DNA of 64,000 bases from Methylomarinum sp965277025 (GTDB lineage: Bacteria > Pseudomonadota > Gammaproteobacteria > Methylococcales > Methylomonadaceae): NCBI GenBank assembly GCA_965277025.1, contig OZ255706.1:3534001-3598000 (forward strand), read 5' to 3'. The notes under the pieces were generated by a model. It saw only the letters and a program-made list of their open reading frames with translations, searched no databases and was not told the DNA's origin. Positions 40,237-49,579 of this stretch are shown here, piece by piece (position 1 is the stretch's first letter; each line of letters starts with the position of its first letter). The position numbers and the translations under genes were made by a program.

Positions 40237-40290
40237 GTCGTCGTCCTGACATTATGACTTTCCTTCTTTTAACCGATTAGTTCATGTTAT

Positions 40291-41169
40291 TCAAGCCCGA
40301 AATGCATAATCCAGGACCAGGCCAATAAAAACCACCATGCCAAACTGGTTGCTGTTTAAAAAAGCCTTGAAACAGTCGGCCTTGTTGCGATGAAAAATCA
40401 ATTTCTGCTGATAGACGGACAAGAAGGCGGCGGCAGCAAGGCCGACATAATAAAACAGTCCCAGTTGCTCCAACCGGCCGACCCAGATTAACAAAGCCAG
40501 GATGATGATCTGTAATACTGCCATGATTTCGTGTTCATGCTCGCCAAATAATATGGCGGTGGATTTAACGCCGATTTTCAGATCATCGTCTTTATCGACC
40601 ATGGCGTACATGGTGTCATAAACCAGCGCCCACAGCATCACGGCCAGATATAAAATCCAGGCGGTCATCGGAATGGAATTGGTTTGTGCAGCAAAGGCCA
40701 TCGGCACGGCAAAGCCAAAAGCAATGCCTAAATAGGCTTGCGGCAAATGCGTGTAGCGTTTCATGAAGGGATAGCTGGCTGCCAAAAAGGCGGCGATGAA
40801 TGACAACAGAATAGTTTTGATATTCAGCAATAACACCAAGACAAAAGCTGTCAGACATAACACGACAAACAACGCCAACGCTTCTCTGGGACTGACCTTG
40901 CCTGCGGCGATTGGCCGCTGTTTGGTGCGTTCCACATGGGGATCGAAGTCGCGATCGGCATAGTCGTTGATAACACAGCCGGCGGCCCGCATCAGAACTA
41001 CACCTGCGCAGATCACCGTCAACACTAATAGATCAGGCCTCCCTTGACTGGCTATCCACAAGGCCCAAAGTGCAGGCCAAAGTAAAATCAAGATGCCGAT
41101 GGGTTTGTCAAAACGGCACAGTAGCCAATATTGTCTTAATCTGTCTTTTATATAGTCCAAATTTATCAT
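40291..41169 (-). CDS. ubiA: 4-hydroxybenzoate octaprenyltransferase UbiA
   Basis: A 292-residue integral membrane prenyltransferase of ubiquinone synthesis that attaches the polyprenyl chain to 4-hydroxybenzoate. Both aspartate motifs are present: NDYADRDFD at about 68-76 and DKDDDLKIGVKS at about 193-204, along with many hydrophobic segments (about eight). Length and order of motifs fit UbiA exactly. Transcribed away from arsC, alone. Confidence 0.95.
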   Translation of the reverse strand: MINLDYIKDRLRQYWLLCRFDKPIGILILLWPALWALWIASQGRPDLLVLTVICAGVVLMRAAGCVINDYADRDFDPHVERTKQRPIAAGKVSPREALALFVVLCLTAFVLVLLLNIKTILLSFIAAFLAASYPFMKRYTHLPQAYLGIAFGFAVPMAFAAQTNSIPMTAWILYLAVMLWALVYDTMYAMVDKDDDLKIGVKSTAILFGEHEHEIMAVLQIIILALLIWVGRLEQLGLFYYVGLAAAAFLSVYQQKLIFHRNKADCFKAFLNSNQFGMVVFIGLVLDYAFRA

Positions 41170-41261
41170 TATTCTGTTATCACTCGTCCCGATTGCCGAT
41201 TAAATCAGTGTAACCTGCAAAAAAACATTATAATCGCATTTTTTAAGCTCAGAATAACACC

Positions 41262-41609
41262 ATGACTGTAAAAATTTACCATAACCCGCGTTGCAGCAAA
41301 TCCCGCGAAACTTTGAAACTGCTTCAGGCGCAAGGCATTGAGCCGGAAATTATCGAATACTTGAAAACACCACCTGGCGAGCAGGAACTGGCTGAAATTC
41401 TGGACTTGCTTGGCCTGGAGCCGCGCGACCTGATGCGTAAAAAAGAAAAGGAATACAAGGAAAACGGCCTGGATGATGAATCTTTGACACGAGAGCAGCT
41501 CATCGCCGCAATGGTGAAATTTCCTCGTCTGATCGAGCGGCCGATCGTTATCGCTAATGGCAAGGCAGCGATTGGCCGGCCACCGGAAAATGTTTTAGCA
41601 ATATTATGA
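41262..41609 (+). CDS. arsC: ArsC-family glutaredoxin-type arsenate reductase
   Basis: A 115-residue thioredoxin-fold protein: HNPRCSKSRETLKLL with the catalytic cysteine at 11, EPRDLMRKKEKEYKE, and LIERPIVIANGKAAIGRPPE with the two conserved arginines. It would reduce arsenate with glutathione/glutaredoxin. There is no ars operon around it; instead it starts a run of overlapping housekeeping genes and overlaps wrbA by 4 nt. Paralogues of unknown substrate (YffB/Spx-like) are similar, but the RPI...GRP arginine pair favours ArsC. Confidence 0.85.
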   Translation: MTVKIYHNPRCSKSRETLKLLQAQGIEPEIIEYLKTPPGEQELAEILDLLGLEPRDLMRKKEKEYKENGLDDESLTREQLIAAMVKFPRLIERPIVIANGKAAIGRPPENVLAIL

Positions 41610-42190
41610 CCTGCATTTTGGTGCTGTATTACAGCCGTAATGGCGCGACGGAAAAAATGGCCCGGCAGATTGCCCGGGGAGTGGAAATGGTTGCAGGCTG
41701 CGATGCCAGGCTGCGTACTGTTCCTGAAGTATCCGCCGTTTGCGAACAAACAGCCGAAACCATTCCCGACAAAGGCGCACCCTACGCCACGCTGGATGAT
41801 TTGCGCCAATGTGACGGTTTGGCGCTGGGCAGCCCAACCCACTTTGGCAACATGGCCAGTCCATTGAAATATTTTATCGACAGCACCACCGGCCTGTGGT
41901 TTTCAGGCGATCTGTCCGGTAAGCCAGCCGGTATTTTTACCGCCACCAGCAGCATGCATGGTGGCCATGAAAGCACTTTGTTATCGATGATTCAGCCGTT
42001 GCTGCATCATGGCATGCTGATTGTCGGCATTCCGCCGGACGAACACGCGCTACAGCAAACCCGTAGCGGCGGCACGCCTTATGGCGCCAGTCATTTATCG
42101 ACTGATGCAAGGCAGTTGACTGATCATGAAAAAACCATCTGCCAGGTGTTGGGAAAACGCCTGGCCACAACCGCAAAATCGCTGTCATGA
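41606..42190 (+). CDS. wrbA: WrbA-type NAD(P)H:quinone oxidoreductase
   Basis: A 194-residue flavodoxin-like protein: ILVLYYSRNGATEKMARQIA for phosphate binding, GLALGSPTHFGNMASPLKYF and AGIFTATSSMHGGHESTL around the isoalloxazine ring, and GTPYGASHL. It reduces quinones by two electrons and protects from redox cycling. Overlaps arsC by 4 nt at the start and the DUF2069 gene by 4 nt at the end, so it is part of a tight operon. Confidence 0.92.
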   Translation: MTCILVLYYSRNGATEKMARQIARGVEMVAGCDARLRTVPEVSAVCEQTAETIPDKGAPYATLDDLRQCDGLALGSPTHFGNMASPLKYFIDSTTGLWFSGDLSGKPAGIFTATSSMHGGHESTLLSMIQPLLHHGMLIVGIPPDEHALQQTRSGGTPYGASHLSTDARQLTDHEKTICQVLGKRLATTAKSLS

Positions 42191-42531
42191 ATCGACAACT
42201 TCTATTAAGCATTGCCATTATCAGTTTTTTTGGCCTTTTTGCTTTACTCATGGCCTGGAATACCATTCTGGCTCCATCGACAAAATTTCCAGTTGCCCTG
42301 GTTTTACTGGTCAGCGTTACACCTTTATTGCTGCCTTTTCGCGGCCTGCTCGATGGCCGCCTGAAAAGTTGCACCTGGATCAGTTACGTCAGCTTGATCT
42401 ATTTTGTCCACGGCGCGTTAGAGGCTTATGCCAATCCTGCTGAACGGACTCTGGCAGTGGCTGAAATAGCCTTGAGTCTGATGCTCTGTTTCAGTGCCGG
42501 TTTTTATGTATACAAGGCGCCTAAAAACTGA
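42187..42531 (+). CDS. DUF2069 membrane protein
   Basis: A 114-residue protein with about four hydrophobic segments (SIAIISFFGLFALLMAWNTI, VALVLLVSVTPLLLP, ISYVSLIYFVHGALEAY, EIALSLMLCFSAGFYVY). The pattern TPLLLPFRGLL then YVSLIYFVHGALEA is typical of DUF2069, an inner-membrane family found near wrbA and hda in gammaproteobacteria. Function unknown. One base separates it from hda. Confidence 0.85.
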   Translation: MNRQLLLSIAIISFFGLFALLMAWNTILAPSTKFPVALVLLVSVTPLLLPFRGLLDGRLKSCTWISYVSLIYFVHGALEAYANPAERTLAVAEIALSLMLCFSAGFYVYKAPKN

Positions 42532-42532
42532 C

Positions 42533-43234
42533 ATGCCGAAACAGCGCGCCCTGCAATTTGACCTGCCTGGCGGAAAAAATTTCGATAATTTTTTCCCGGC
42601 TTCCAACCAGGCGGTTATCGTCCATTTACAGCGCTTTATTGGTGAAAACAATGAATTGCAAATTTTTTTATGGGGAGAACCCTGTCTGGGTAAAACCCAT
42701 TTATTGCAAGCCTGTTGCCAATTGGCGTATCAAAATGATGTCAGCGCCTTTTATCTGGATCTGGCGACCGCCGCTCACAACCCGCCTGATATTTTAGATG
42801 GGCTGGAGTCTATCGAACTGGTCAGCCTGGATCATCTGGACAGTATTACAGGCCTGCCTGCATGGGAAGAGGCGTTGTTCAATTTTTATAACCGGCAGCG
42901 GGAAAAAGACCATAAACTCCTGATTGCGGCTTCCTGCCCTCCGCGCTATCTAACCTTTGACCTGCCCGATCTTAAAACCCGCATGAGTTGGGGGCTGACG
43001 CTGAAATTGAAATCACTGAGCGAGGAGGAAATGATCGAAGCCTTGCGTTTCAAGGCCCAGGCTTTAGGGTTTGATATTCCAGACAAAGCCGGACAATTTC
43101 TGCGCAATCATTATCAACGAAATTTGGCCGGTTTGTGGCGATTATTGGATAAAATAGACCAGACCACGCTGGTGGAAAAACGTAAATTATCCATTGCCAT
43201 GTTAAAACGCATTATTGAGCAAGATGAAGCCTGA
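42533..43234 (+). CDS. hda: Hda, DnaA regulatory inactivator
   Basis: A 233-residue AAA+ protein homologous to DnaA domain III. The N-terminus MPKQRALQFDLPGG holds the clamp-binding QxxLxF-like motif (QRALQFDL). Walker A is GEPCLGKTHLLQACC, followed by LVSLDHLDSI (Walker B region) and PPRYLTFDLPDLKTRMSWGL. Loaded on the beta clamp, it stimulates ATP hydrolysis by DnaA to prevent re-initiation. I chose the ATG at 42533, one base after the previous stop. Overlaps the next gene by 11 nt. Confidence 0.92.
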   Translation: MPKQRALQFDLPGGKNFDNFFPASNQAVIVHLQRFIGENNELQIFLWGEPCLGKTHLLQACCQLAYQNDVSAFYLDLATAAHNPPDILDGLESIELVSLDHLDSITGLPAWEEALFNFYNRQREKDHKLLIAASCPPRYLTFDLPDLKTRMSWGLTLKLKSLSEEEMIEALRFKAQALGFDIPDKAGQFLRNHYQRNLAGLWRLLDKIDQTTLVEKRKLSIAMLKRIIEQDEA

Positions 43235-44171
43235 TAAAAAGATTCTTATTGTCGGCGCAGGTGCTATCGGTGCTTTTTATGGGGCATTGCTGGCCAAAGC
43301 GGGCTGCGATGTTTCGGTCGTTTGTCGTTCTGATTACCCCATCGTCAAGCAACAAGGCTTTTTGATTGACAGCCATGACTTTGGTCGCTGGCATTTTAGG
43401 CCCAGGCAGGTCTTACGCCAGGCCGCTGACTATGAAGGCGTGGCGGATTATGTCATTTTGTGCAGCAAAATCACCGCTGAAACAGACCGTGTGGCACTAA
43501 TCAAAGAAGCGGTTTCCCCTTCTACTGCCATCGTTTTTATTCAAAATGGGGTGGACATTGAACAGGAACTGGTCGATGCCTTTCCTGACAATGAGGTGAT
43601 CAGCGGTCTGGCCTTTATCTGCTGCAACCGCCTGACACCTGGAGCTATTACTCACCTGGCTTACGGAAAATTGACCTTAGGGAATGTTCCGCATGGCGTG
43701 TCCGAAAAAACCCGTTTCCTGGTCGATTGTTTTCAACAGGCCGGAATCGAATGCATCGGCATGGACGATATTATCACCGGCCGCTGGATTAAATGCATCT
43801 GGAATGCGCCGTTCAATCCGTTATCGGTATTATCCGGTGGCTTGGCCACCCTGGATATTTTAACCACACAGGAGCCATTTATCCGCGACATCATGCAGGA
43901 GGTGTTCGATATCGCTGCCGCCACCGGACACCCATTGCCAGATAATATTATTGATATCAATATCGACCAGACTTATAACATGCCACCCTACAAAACCAGC
44001 ATGTTGCTGGATTTTGAAAATAACCGGCCTCTGGAGACAGAAGTTATCCTGGGTAACGCCATCCGTGCAGCAAAACGCAATCAGCTTGACTGCCCTAATC
44101 TTGAAGCACTGTATGCCTTGATGCAATTACGCGAATTAGCCCGACAAAAAACCGCAATGCCTGTGGTTTAA
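43224..44171 (+). CDS. panE: 2-dehydropantoate 2-reductase (PanE/ApbA family)
   Basis: A 315-residue Rossmann-fold reductase: KILIVGAGAIGAFYGALLAK at the start for NADPH, IQNGVDIEQEL and GRWIKCIWNAPFNPLSVLSG with the family lysine and asparagine, and LETEVILGNAIRAAKRNQLD in the C-terminal domain. It converts ketopantoate to pantoate for CoA synthesis. Several paralogues with other substrates share this pattern, so the substrate is less sure than the family. Starts inside the end of hda. Confidence 0.85.
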   Translation: MKPDKKILIVGAGAIGAFYGALLAKAGCDVSVVCRSDYPIVKQQGFLIDSHDFGRWHFRPRQVLRQAADYEGVADYVILCSKITAETDRVALIKEAVSPSTAIVFIQNGVDIEQELVDAFPDNEVISGLAFICCNRLTPGAITHLAYGKLTLGNVPHGVSEKTRFLVDCFQQAGIECIGMDDIITGRWIKCIWNAPFNPLSVLSGGLATLDILTTQEPFIRDIMQEVFDIAAATGHPLPDNIIDINIDQTYNMPPYKTSMLLDFENNRPLETEVILGNAIRAAKRNQLDCPNLEALYALMQLRELARQKTAMPVV

Positions 44172-44530
44172 TCCAGACTGTTCAGGTTGCTTAAATATAC
44201 GCTTGAGGGTTGATGGCTGCTGATTTATTAAATTGCAAAGTATTATTCTGGCTGGCTTTATCCTGTCAGTTACAACCATAGAATATTAGAAGCTCCTCCA
44301 TTCCCGCATCAGCCGCCTTTAGCAAAGCTTGATTTATTCTGTTTTTTTTGGTTTTTAGGTTAAAATAACAAGTTTTTTAAAGCCTTGTGTGTCAGGGCTT
44401 TTGCACGGTTAATATTCTTTCCGCCTGCCTGCCCTGGCCGGTTGAACCAATGTTTATAAACCAGTATCCAGGCCTTTGCCTTGGGGGGCAAGGTCAAACC
44501 GTTTTTTATGTCCATTTCTAGAGTACAAAC
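44172..44530. other. Intergenic region upstream of fusA2
   Basis: A 359-bp gap. The AT-rich run around 44330-44380 and the position suggest the fusA2 promoter and an untranslated leader, but I could not pick a convincing -35/-10 pair, and no RNA gene or clear terminator stands out. Confidence 0.5.
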
Positions 44531-46615
44531 ATGACAGATCTATCGCTATATCGAAACATCGGTATCTTCGCCCACGTTGACGCGGGCAAAACCACCACGA
44601 CCGAACGTATCCTCAAACTGACCGGTAAAATCCATAAAATCGGTGAGGTCCATGATGGTGCAGCCACCACCGATTTCATGGAACAGGAACAGGAACGTGG
44701 TATTACCATTCAGTCTGCGGCGACAACGTGTGAATGGAAAGGTCATCGTTTAAACATCATTGACACTCCAGGACACGTTGACTTCACGATTGAAGTGTAT
44801 CGTTCACTGAAAGTGCTGGACGGTGGTATTGGCGTATTCTGTGGTTCAGGCGGTGTTGAGCCACAATCAGAAACTAACTGGCGTTATGCGAACGAGTCTG
44901 AAGTCGCGCGTATTATCTACATCAACAAACTGGATCGCCTGGGCGCTGATTTCTTCCGTGTCGTCAAACAGGTTGAAGATGTACTGGGCGCCAACCCTCT
45001 GGTTATGACCTTGCCTATCGGCCGTGAAGATGATTTTGTGGGCGTTGTGGATGTTTTGACTCGCAAAGCCTGGATCTGGGACGATTCCGGTGATCCCATG
45101 AATTATGAGATCAAAGATGTACCAGAAGATATGGTTGACCTGGTCGAAGAATGGCGTGAAAAACTGATCGAAACCGCTGTCGAGCAAGATGACGAGGTTA
45201 TGGAAAAATATCTGGAGGGCGAGGAACCAGATATCGATACATTGAAAAGATGTATCCGCAAAGGCACCATCGACCTGGCTTTCTTCCCGACTTATTGCGG
45301 CTCATCGTTCAAAAACAAAGGTGTGCAGTTGGTTCTGGATGCAGTGGTGGATTACCTGCCTAACCCGACCGAAGTCAAACCTCAGCCCGAAGTCGATCTG
45401 GAAGGTAACGAAACCGGCAAATTCGCCATTGTTGACCCTGAGCGCCCATTACGCGCCCTGGCGTTTAAAATCATGGACGACCGTTTTGGCGCCCTGACTT
45501 TTATCCGTATCTATTCCGGCCGCCTGGAAAAAGGCATGACAGTGCTGAACAGCTCCATCAACAAAACCGAGCGTATTGGCCGTATTGTCGAAATGCACGC
45601 CGACTCCCGTGAAGAGCTGGATTCCGCACAAGCGGGTGACATCGTTGCTGTTATTGGCATGAAAAACGTACAGACGGGTCACACTTTGTGTGATCCAAAA
45701 GACCCGGCTATTTTGGAGCCGATGGTATTCCCTGATCCGGTTATCTCGATTGCAGTTGCGCCAAAAGACAAGGCCAGCGCCGAAAAACTGGGTATTGCGA
45801 TTGGCAAAATGATCCAGGAAGATCCGTCATTCCGTGTTGAAACCGACGAAGACAGCGGCGAAACCATCCTGAAAGGCATGGGCGAACTGCATCTGGATAT
45901 TAAAATTGATATCTTGAAAAGAACCCATGGTATTGAAGTTGATGTCGGTAAACCACAGGTTGCTTACCGTGAAACCATTACCAAACGCATTGAAGACAGC
46001 TACACCCATAAAAAACAATCCGGTGGTTCAGGTCAATATGCGAAAATCGACTACATCCTGGAGCCTGGCGAGCCAGGCAGCGGTTTTGAATTTGAATCCA
46101 CGGTAACGGGGGGCAATGTACCTCGTGAATACTGGCCAGCGGTTGAAAAAGGCTTCAAAAACAGCATGGAAACAGGTGTTTTGGCGGGCTTCCCTTGCCT
46201 GGACGTTAAAGTCACACTGACTGACGGTGCTTTCCACGCGGTTGACTCCTCGGCGGTCGCATTTGAAATTGCAGCTAGAGCGGCATACCGTCAATCTATT
46301 CCAAAAGCCGGTCCTCAATTGATCGAGCCTATCATGAAGGTTGACGTTTTCACCCCTGAAGACCATGTTGGTGACGTTATCGGGGACTTGAACCGTCGCC
46401 GCGGCATGATCAAGTCACAAGAAGCGGGCGTTACAGGCGTTCGCATCAAGGCTGATGTGCCATTGAGCGAAATGTTCGGCTACATTGGCGATTTGAGAAC
46501 CATGACATCTGGTCGCGGCCAGTTCTCTATGGAGTTCTCTCATTACCTGCCATGCCCGAAAAATGTGGCGGAAGAAGTTATCAAAGAAGTCCAGGAACGC
46601 AACAAAAACAGTTAA
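44531..46615 (+). CDS. fusA2: Elongation factor G 2 (FusA2 type)
   Basis: A 694-residue translocase GTPase. G1 is AHVDAGKTTTTERIL, G3 DTPGHVDF, G4 NKLDRLGAD; the C-terminal domains IV-V contain SGGSGQYAKIDYILEPGEPG and RRGMIKSQEAGVTG. The start MTDLSLYRNIGIFAHVDAGK and the SGGVEPQSETNWRYANESEV segment match the Vibrio/Shewanella EF-G 2 branch rather than the str-operon EF-G, and no rpsL/rpsG/tufA genes are nearby. EF-G2 promotes translocation or ribosome splitting under particular conditions. Alone, followed by a strong terminator cluster. Confidence 0.93.
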   Translation: MTDLSLYRNIGIFAHVDAGKTTTTERILKLTGKIHKIGEVHDGAATTDFMEQEQERGITIQSAATTCEWKGHRLNIIDTPGHVDFTIEVYRSLKVLDGGIGVFCGSGGVEPQSETNWRYANESEVARIIYINKLDRLGADFFRVVKQVEDVLGANPLVMTLPIGREDDFVGVVDVLTRKAWIWDDSGDPMNYEIKDVPEDMVDLVEEWREKLIETAVEQDDEVMEKYLEGEEPDIDTLKRCIRKGTIDLAFFPTYCGSSFKNKGVQLVLDAVVDYLPNPTEVKPQPEVDLEGNETGKFAIVDPERPLRALAFKIMDDRFGALTFIRIYSGRLEKGMTVLNSSINKTERIGRIVEMHADSREELDSAQAGDIVAVIGMKNVQTGHTLCDPKDPAILEPMVFPDPVISIAVAPKDKASAEKLGIAIGKMIQEDPSFRVETDEDSGETILKGMGELHLDIKIDILKRTHGIEVDVGKPQVAYRETITKRIEDSYTHKKQSGGSGQYAKIDYILEPGEPGSGFEFESTVTGGNVPREYWPAVEKGFKNSMETGVLAGFPCLDVKVTLTDGAFHAVDSSAVAFEIAARAAYRQSIPKAGPQLIEPIMKVDVFTPEDHVGDVIGDLNRRRGMIKSQEAGVTGVRIKADVPLSEMFGYIGDLRTMTSGRGQFSMEFSHYLPCPKNVAEEVIKEVQERNKNS

Positions 46616-46626
46616 TTATGTTTTTG

Positions 46627-46735
46627 GCCGGAAGCTCAGGCTTCCGGCATGGACAAAAAACCCGTAACTGCCTCGGCAATGCGGGTTTTTTATGTCGCAA
46701 AAAAAAGCCCGGAATACAAAATTCCGGGCTTTTTC
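46627..46735. terminator. Terminator cluster between fusA2 and sodB
   Basis: Three hairpins in series: GCCGGAAGC-TCAG-GCTTCCGGC (46627-46648, no T-run), AAAACCCG...CGGGTTTTTT (about 46656-46690), and GCCCGGAAT-ACAAA-ATTCCGGGC (46707-46729) flanked by A- and T-runs, which can work in both directions. They end the convergent fusA2 and sodB transcripts. Confidence 0.85.
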
Positions 46736-46815
46736 TTCAATGCCTCATCACACTAGAAAACTGAACAAATCATCTATGATTTGTCACCCTTAAAGATGAT
46801 GATCAATATCCGAAA

Positions 46816-47394
46816 TTATTCGTAATTTTTAGCGGCAAAATCCCAGTTAACCAGATTCCAGAAAGCTTCCAGGTATTTAGGACGTGCATTGCGGTAATCG
46901 ATATAGTAAGCATGCTCCCAAACATCACAGGTCAGTAATGGAGTTTGGCCTTCAGTCAAGGGGCACCCTGCATTGCTGGTACTTACCAACTCCAATGTGC
47001 CGTTTGGATTTTTAACCAGCCAGGCCCAACCAGAGCCAAAAGTTGTTACCGCACATTTGGTAAACGCTTCTTTGAATTCCTCAAAAGAACCGAAAGTACG
47101 GTTGATAGCATTGGCCAATTCCCCTGTTGGCTCACCCCCACCATTGGGCGACAAACTATTCCAGTAGAAAGTGTGGTTCCACACTTGCGCCGCATTATTA
47201 AAGATACCACCAGAAGAGGATTTGATGATTTCTTCTAAGGATTTTCCTTCAAACTCGGTACCTGGAACCAGATTATTCAAATTGGTCACATAAGTTTGAT
47301 GATGTTTGCCGTAATGATATTCCAGTGTTTCTTCTGAAATATGCGGGGCTAAAGCATCTTTTGCATAAGGTAATGGGGGTAATTCAAAAGTCAT
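46816..47394 (-). CDS. sodB: Iron superoxide dismutase SodB
   Basis: A 192-residue Fe-type superoxide dismutase. Metal ligands are visible: His26 in EYHYGKHHQTYV, His73 in AQVWNHTFYWNSLSP, and Asp156/His160 in LLTCDVWEHAYYIDY. The AQ...TFYW pattern and GGEPTGELANAI favour iron over manganese. It removes superoxide in the cytoplasm. Single gene, convergent with fusA2. Confidence 0.95.
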   Translation of the reverse strand: MTFELPPLPYAKDALAPHISEETLEYHYGKHHQTYVTNLNNLVPGTEFEGKSLEEIIKSSSGGIFNNAAQVWNHTFYWNSLSPNGGGEPTGELANAINRTFGSFEEFKEAFTKCAVTTFGSGWAWLVKNPNGTLELVSTSNAGCPLTEGQTPLLTCDVWEHAYYIDYRNARPKYLEAFWNLVNWDFAAKNYE

Positions 47395-47573
47395 GATTCT
47401 CTCCTGTCAATAAAATATCCTGACATCAGGATACTGATAAAGCATTATAATAGCCTCCCAGCCAGGACAACAGCCCGGCTGGACTAATAACCTAGTATTA
47501 TAATAAAGAATTAACCTCTTGGCACTTTAATTCTTTTACCACAGCCTTTTAATAACTTCAAAAATAACAGCCT

Positions 47574-48044
47574 ATGGCGATTGAAATAGAACACAAATTT
47601 TTAGTTAAAAATGAAAGCTGGCGGCAGCAGGTCAGCCATTCAGTTCATTACCGGCAAGGATATTTATGTGGCAACGACAAAACTTCAATCCGTATCCGTA
47701 CTTCAAACAGTAATGCCTGGCTGAATATTAAAAGCGCTACCATTGGCAATCATCGCCAGGAATTTGAATATGAAATTCCATTGCCTGATGCTGATGAAAT
47801 GCTTAATACCTTGTGCCACCATCCATTGATTGAAAAAACCCGCCATTTTGTTACGTATGAGCAACATTTGTGGGAAATCGATGAATTTGGAGGAGACAAT
47901 GCCGGATTGATTGTCGCCGAAGTTGAATTAAAAAACCTGGAGGAAAGCTTTAGTATACCGGACTGGGCCGGTCAGGAAGTGACTGCCGATTTGCGCTATT
48001 ACAACAATAATCTGTGTAAAAACCCCTACAAAAACTGGAAATAA
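47574..48044 (+). CDS. CYTH-domain protein
   Basis: A 156-residue triphosphate tunnel metalloenzyme. The signature ExExK is at residues 4-8 (MAIEIEHKFLV), followed by tunnel strands HYRQGYLCG, SIRIRTSNSNAWLNIKSA, EFEYEIPLPDADEML, and VAEVELKNLEESFSIPDWAG. Such proteins hydrolyse inorganic triphosphate or short polyphosphates; the precise substrate cannot be read here. Similar short CYTH proteins are common in Proteobacteria (YgiF-like N-terminal domain alone). Confidence 0.9.
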   Translation: MAIEIEHKFLVKNESWRQQVSHSVHYRQGYLCGNDKTSIRIRTSNSNAWLNIKSATIGNHRQEFEYEIPLPDADEMLNTLCHHPLIEKTRHFVTYEQHLWEIDEFGGDNAGLIVAEVELKNLEESFSIPDWAGQEVTADLRYYNNNLCKNPYKNWK

Positions 48045-48099
48045 ACGTTTATCAATCAAATAGATTGAAAAATCAACCAAATTGCATTATATTGCTTGT

Positions 48100-48786
48100 A
48101 TGATTAAAACAACATATGTTGCAATTTTGTTGCTGTTCAGTGGAGTGCTGCACGCCAGCCCTGTAGATCTGGCTGTCCAGCAACTGGAAAACAACTGGGC
48201 GAAAGTGTATTACAGCCAGTCTGGCGACCAACAACGCCAATCACTGGAGGCGTTAATCAAACGCGCACAGAATTTGAGTCAACAACATCCTGATTCGGCA
48301 GAGGTAAAAATATGGCACGCGGTTTTATTGTCCACACAAGCCGCCAACCTGCCGCCATTTGACGCCTTGTCAGCCCTGGACAAAGCCAAAACCTTACTGG
48401 AACAAAGCATCAAGCAAAAACCGACAGCCATGCAAGGAGCCGCCTACGTAACGCTGGGTACTTTATATTTTATGACTCCCGGCAGGCCTGTTTCATTTGG
48501 TGACGATAAAAAAGCGGAACAAATGCTGAAGAAAGGCTTACAGCTCAGTCCAAATGGCATAGACAGCAATTATTTTTATGCAAAATTTTTGCTTGACCAG
48601 GGAAATGAAAAAGCCGCGCTGAAACACTTGAAACGTGCGTTAAAAGCGCCTCTCAGACAACATCAGCGTTATGCCGACATCCAGTTAAAAGAAGAGGTCT
48701 TCGCCGCACTCAACAACAATCAGCGTAAAAACCTGGCCTCCCCGCTCCCGCAACGCAAGCTCTCAACATCTTCCAGCATTCATTAA
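48100..48786 (+). CDS. Exported TPR-repeat protein
   Basis: A 228-residue protein with a signal peptide (MIKTTYVAILLLFSGVLHAS) and helical repeats resembling TPRs: AEVKIWHAVLLSTQAANLPP, DALSALDKAKTLLEQSIKQK and NYFYAKFLLDQGNEKAALKH. I chose the ATG at 48100; another at 48082 would put six residues before the signal peptide. Probably periplasmic and involved in protein-protein contacts; no specific role is visible. Follows the CYTH gene by 55 bp. Confidence 0.7.
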   Translation: MIKTTYVAILLLFSGVLHASPVDLAVQQLENNWAKVYYSQSGDQQRQSLEALIKRAQNLSQQHPDSAEVKIWHAVLLSTQAANLPPFDALSALDKAKTLLEQSIKQKPTAMQGAAYVTLGTLYFMTPGRPVSFGDDKKAEQMLKKGLQLSPNGIDSNYFYAKFLLDQGNEKAALKHLKRALKAPLRQHQRYADIQLKEEVFAALNNNQRKNLASPLPQRKLSTSSSIH

Positions 48787-49096
48787 CGAATTGGCATGCT
48801 ATCCATCCTGCTGTTCTAAACAGAATAGAGATGTGCCGCCAAAATCAATAGCGCCAAGCCATTGATTTTGTTAGTAAAGTGCAAATCATATTTGTACTTT
48901 ACGGTGCTGAACAACTCATGAATGATTTGTTCAGCACCACCCTGCAAGACAGCTTGTAGCCCCTCTGACAGGCGGCAAAACAATGCAAAAGACAATATCA
49001 TTGTTGTTCTATCCAACTTCGCAAATCCAGTTTTTTTAATCGTTAAGATTCTGATAATATAGCGCTATTCATTCACCTCAACTATTGGATAAAACC
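48787..49096. repeat. Intergenic region with a dispersed repeat copy
   Basis: A 310-bp gap. It holds a hairpin element: AAAATCAATA (48841-48850) and CATTGATTTT (48860-48869), followed by TTAGTAAAGTGCAAATCAT and, near 48905-48945, GCTGAACAACTCATGAATG and GATTTGTTCAGC. The same arrangement recurs, diverged, at 60530-60655, and pieces at 55500-55580 and 57882-57910. The rest should include the fdxA promoter. Confidence 0.6.
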
Positions 49097-49420
49097 ATGA
49101 CCTTTGTAGTCACTGAAAATTGTATTAAATGTAAATATACTGACTGTGTTGACGTTTGCCCGGTGGACTGTTTTCACGAAGGCCCGAATTTTCTGGTGAT
49201 CGATCCGGAAGAATGTATTGACTGCACATTATGCGAACCGGAATGCCCTGCAAACGCCATTTTCGCTGAAGATGAATTACCGGCGGATCAGGAACAATTT
49301 ATAGAAATCAATGCGGAACTTGCAAAGGAATGGCCGGTTATCACGGAAGTCAAAGATCCACTGCCTGATGCCGACGAATGGAATGGCAAAGAAGGTAAAC
49401 TGGACTTACTGGAAAGATAA
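49097..49420 (+). CDS. fdxA: 7Fe ferredoxin FdxA
   Basis: A 107-residue ferredoxin with two cluster motifs: CIKCKYTDCVDVCPVDCF (extra spacing for a [3Fe-4S] cluster) and CIDCTLCEPECPANAIF ([4Fe-4S]). The acidic C-terminal tail and size match Azotobacter-type FdI/FdxA. Low-potential electron carrier in the cytoplasm. I chose the ATG at 49097; the frame is open 12 nt further upstream. Confidence 0.94.
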   Translation: MTFVVTENCIKCKYTDCVDVCPVDCFHEGPNFLVIDPEECIDCTLCEPECPANAIFAEDELPADQEQFIEINAELAKEWPVITEVKDPLPDADEWNGKEGKLDLLER

Positions 49421-49449
49421 ACGTATCTGTTTGATTCATTATTCTGCAT

Positions 49450-49480
49450 ATGGACAGTCTTTTCCCAATGGACTGTCCAT
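49450..49480. terminator. Hairpin after fdxA
   Basis: ATGGACAGTC (49450-49459) and GACTGTCCAT (49471-49480), a perfect 10-bp stem 30 bp after the fdxA stop. No clear T-run follows, so it may be a weak terminator or an mRNA-end stabiliser. Confidence 0.45.
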
Positions 49481-49579
49481 TAAAATCCAATCTCGTTCTT
49501 AATTCCTGCCAAACAGTTCCCTAACGCTTTTTTAAAGCTCTGCTATACTCTCATTTATTTGCACTGATTAGGATAAATG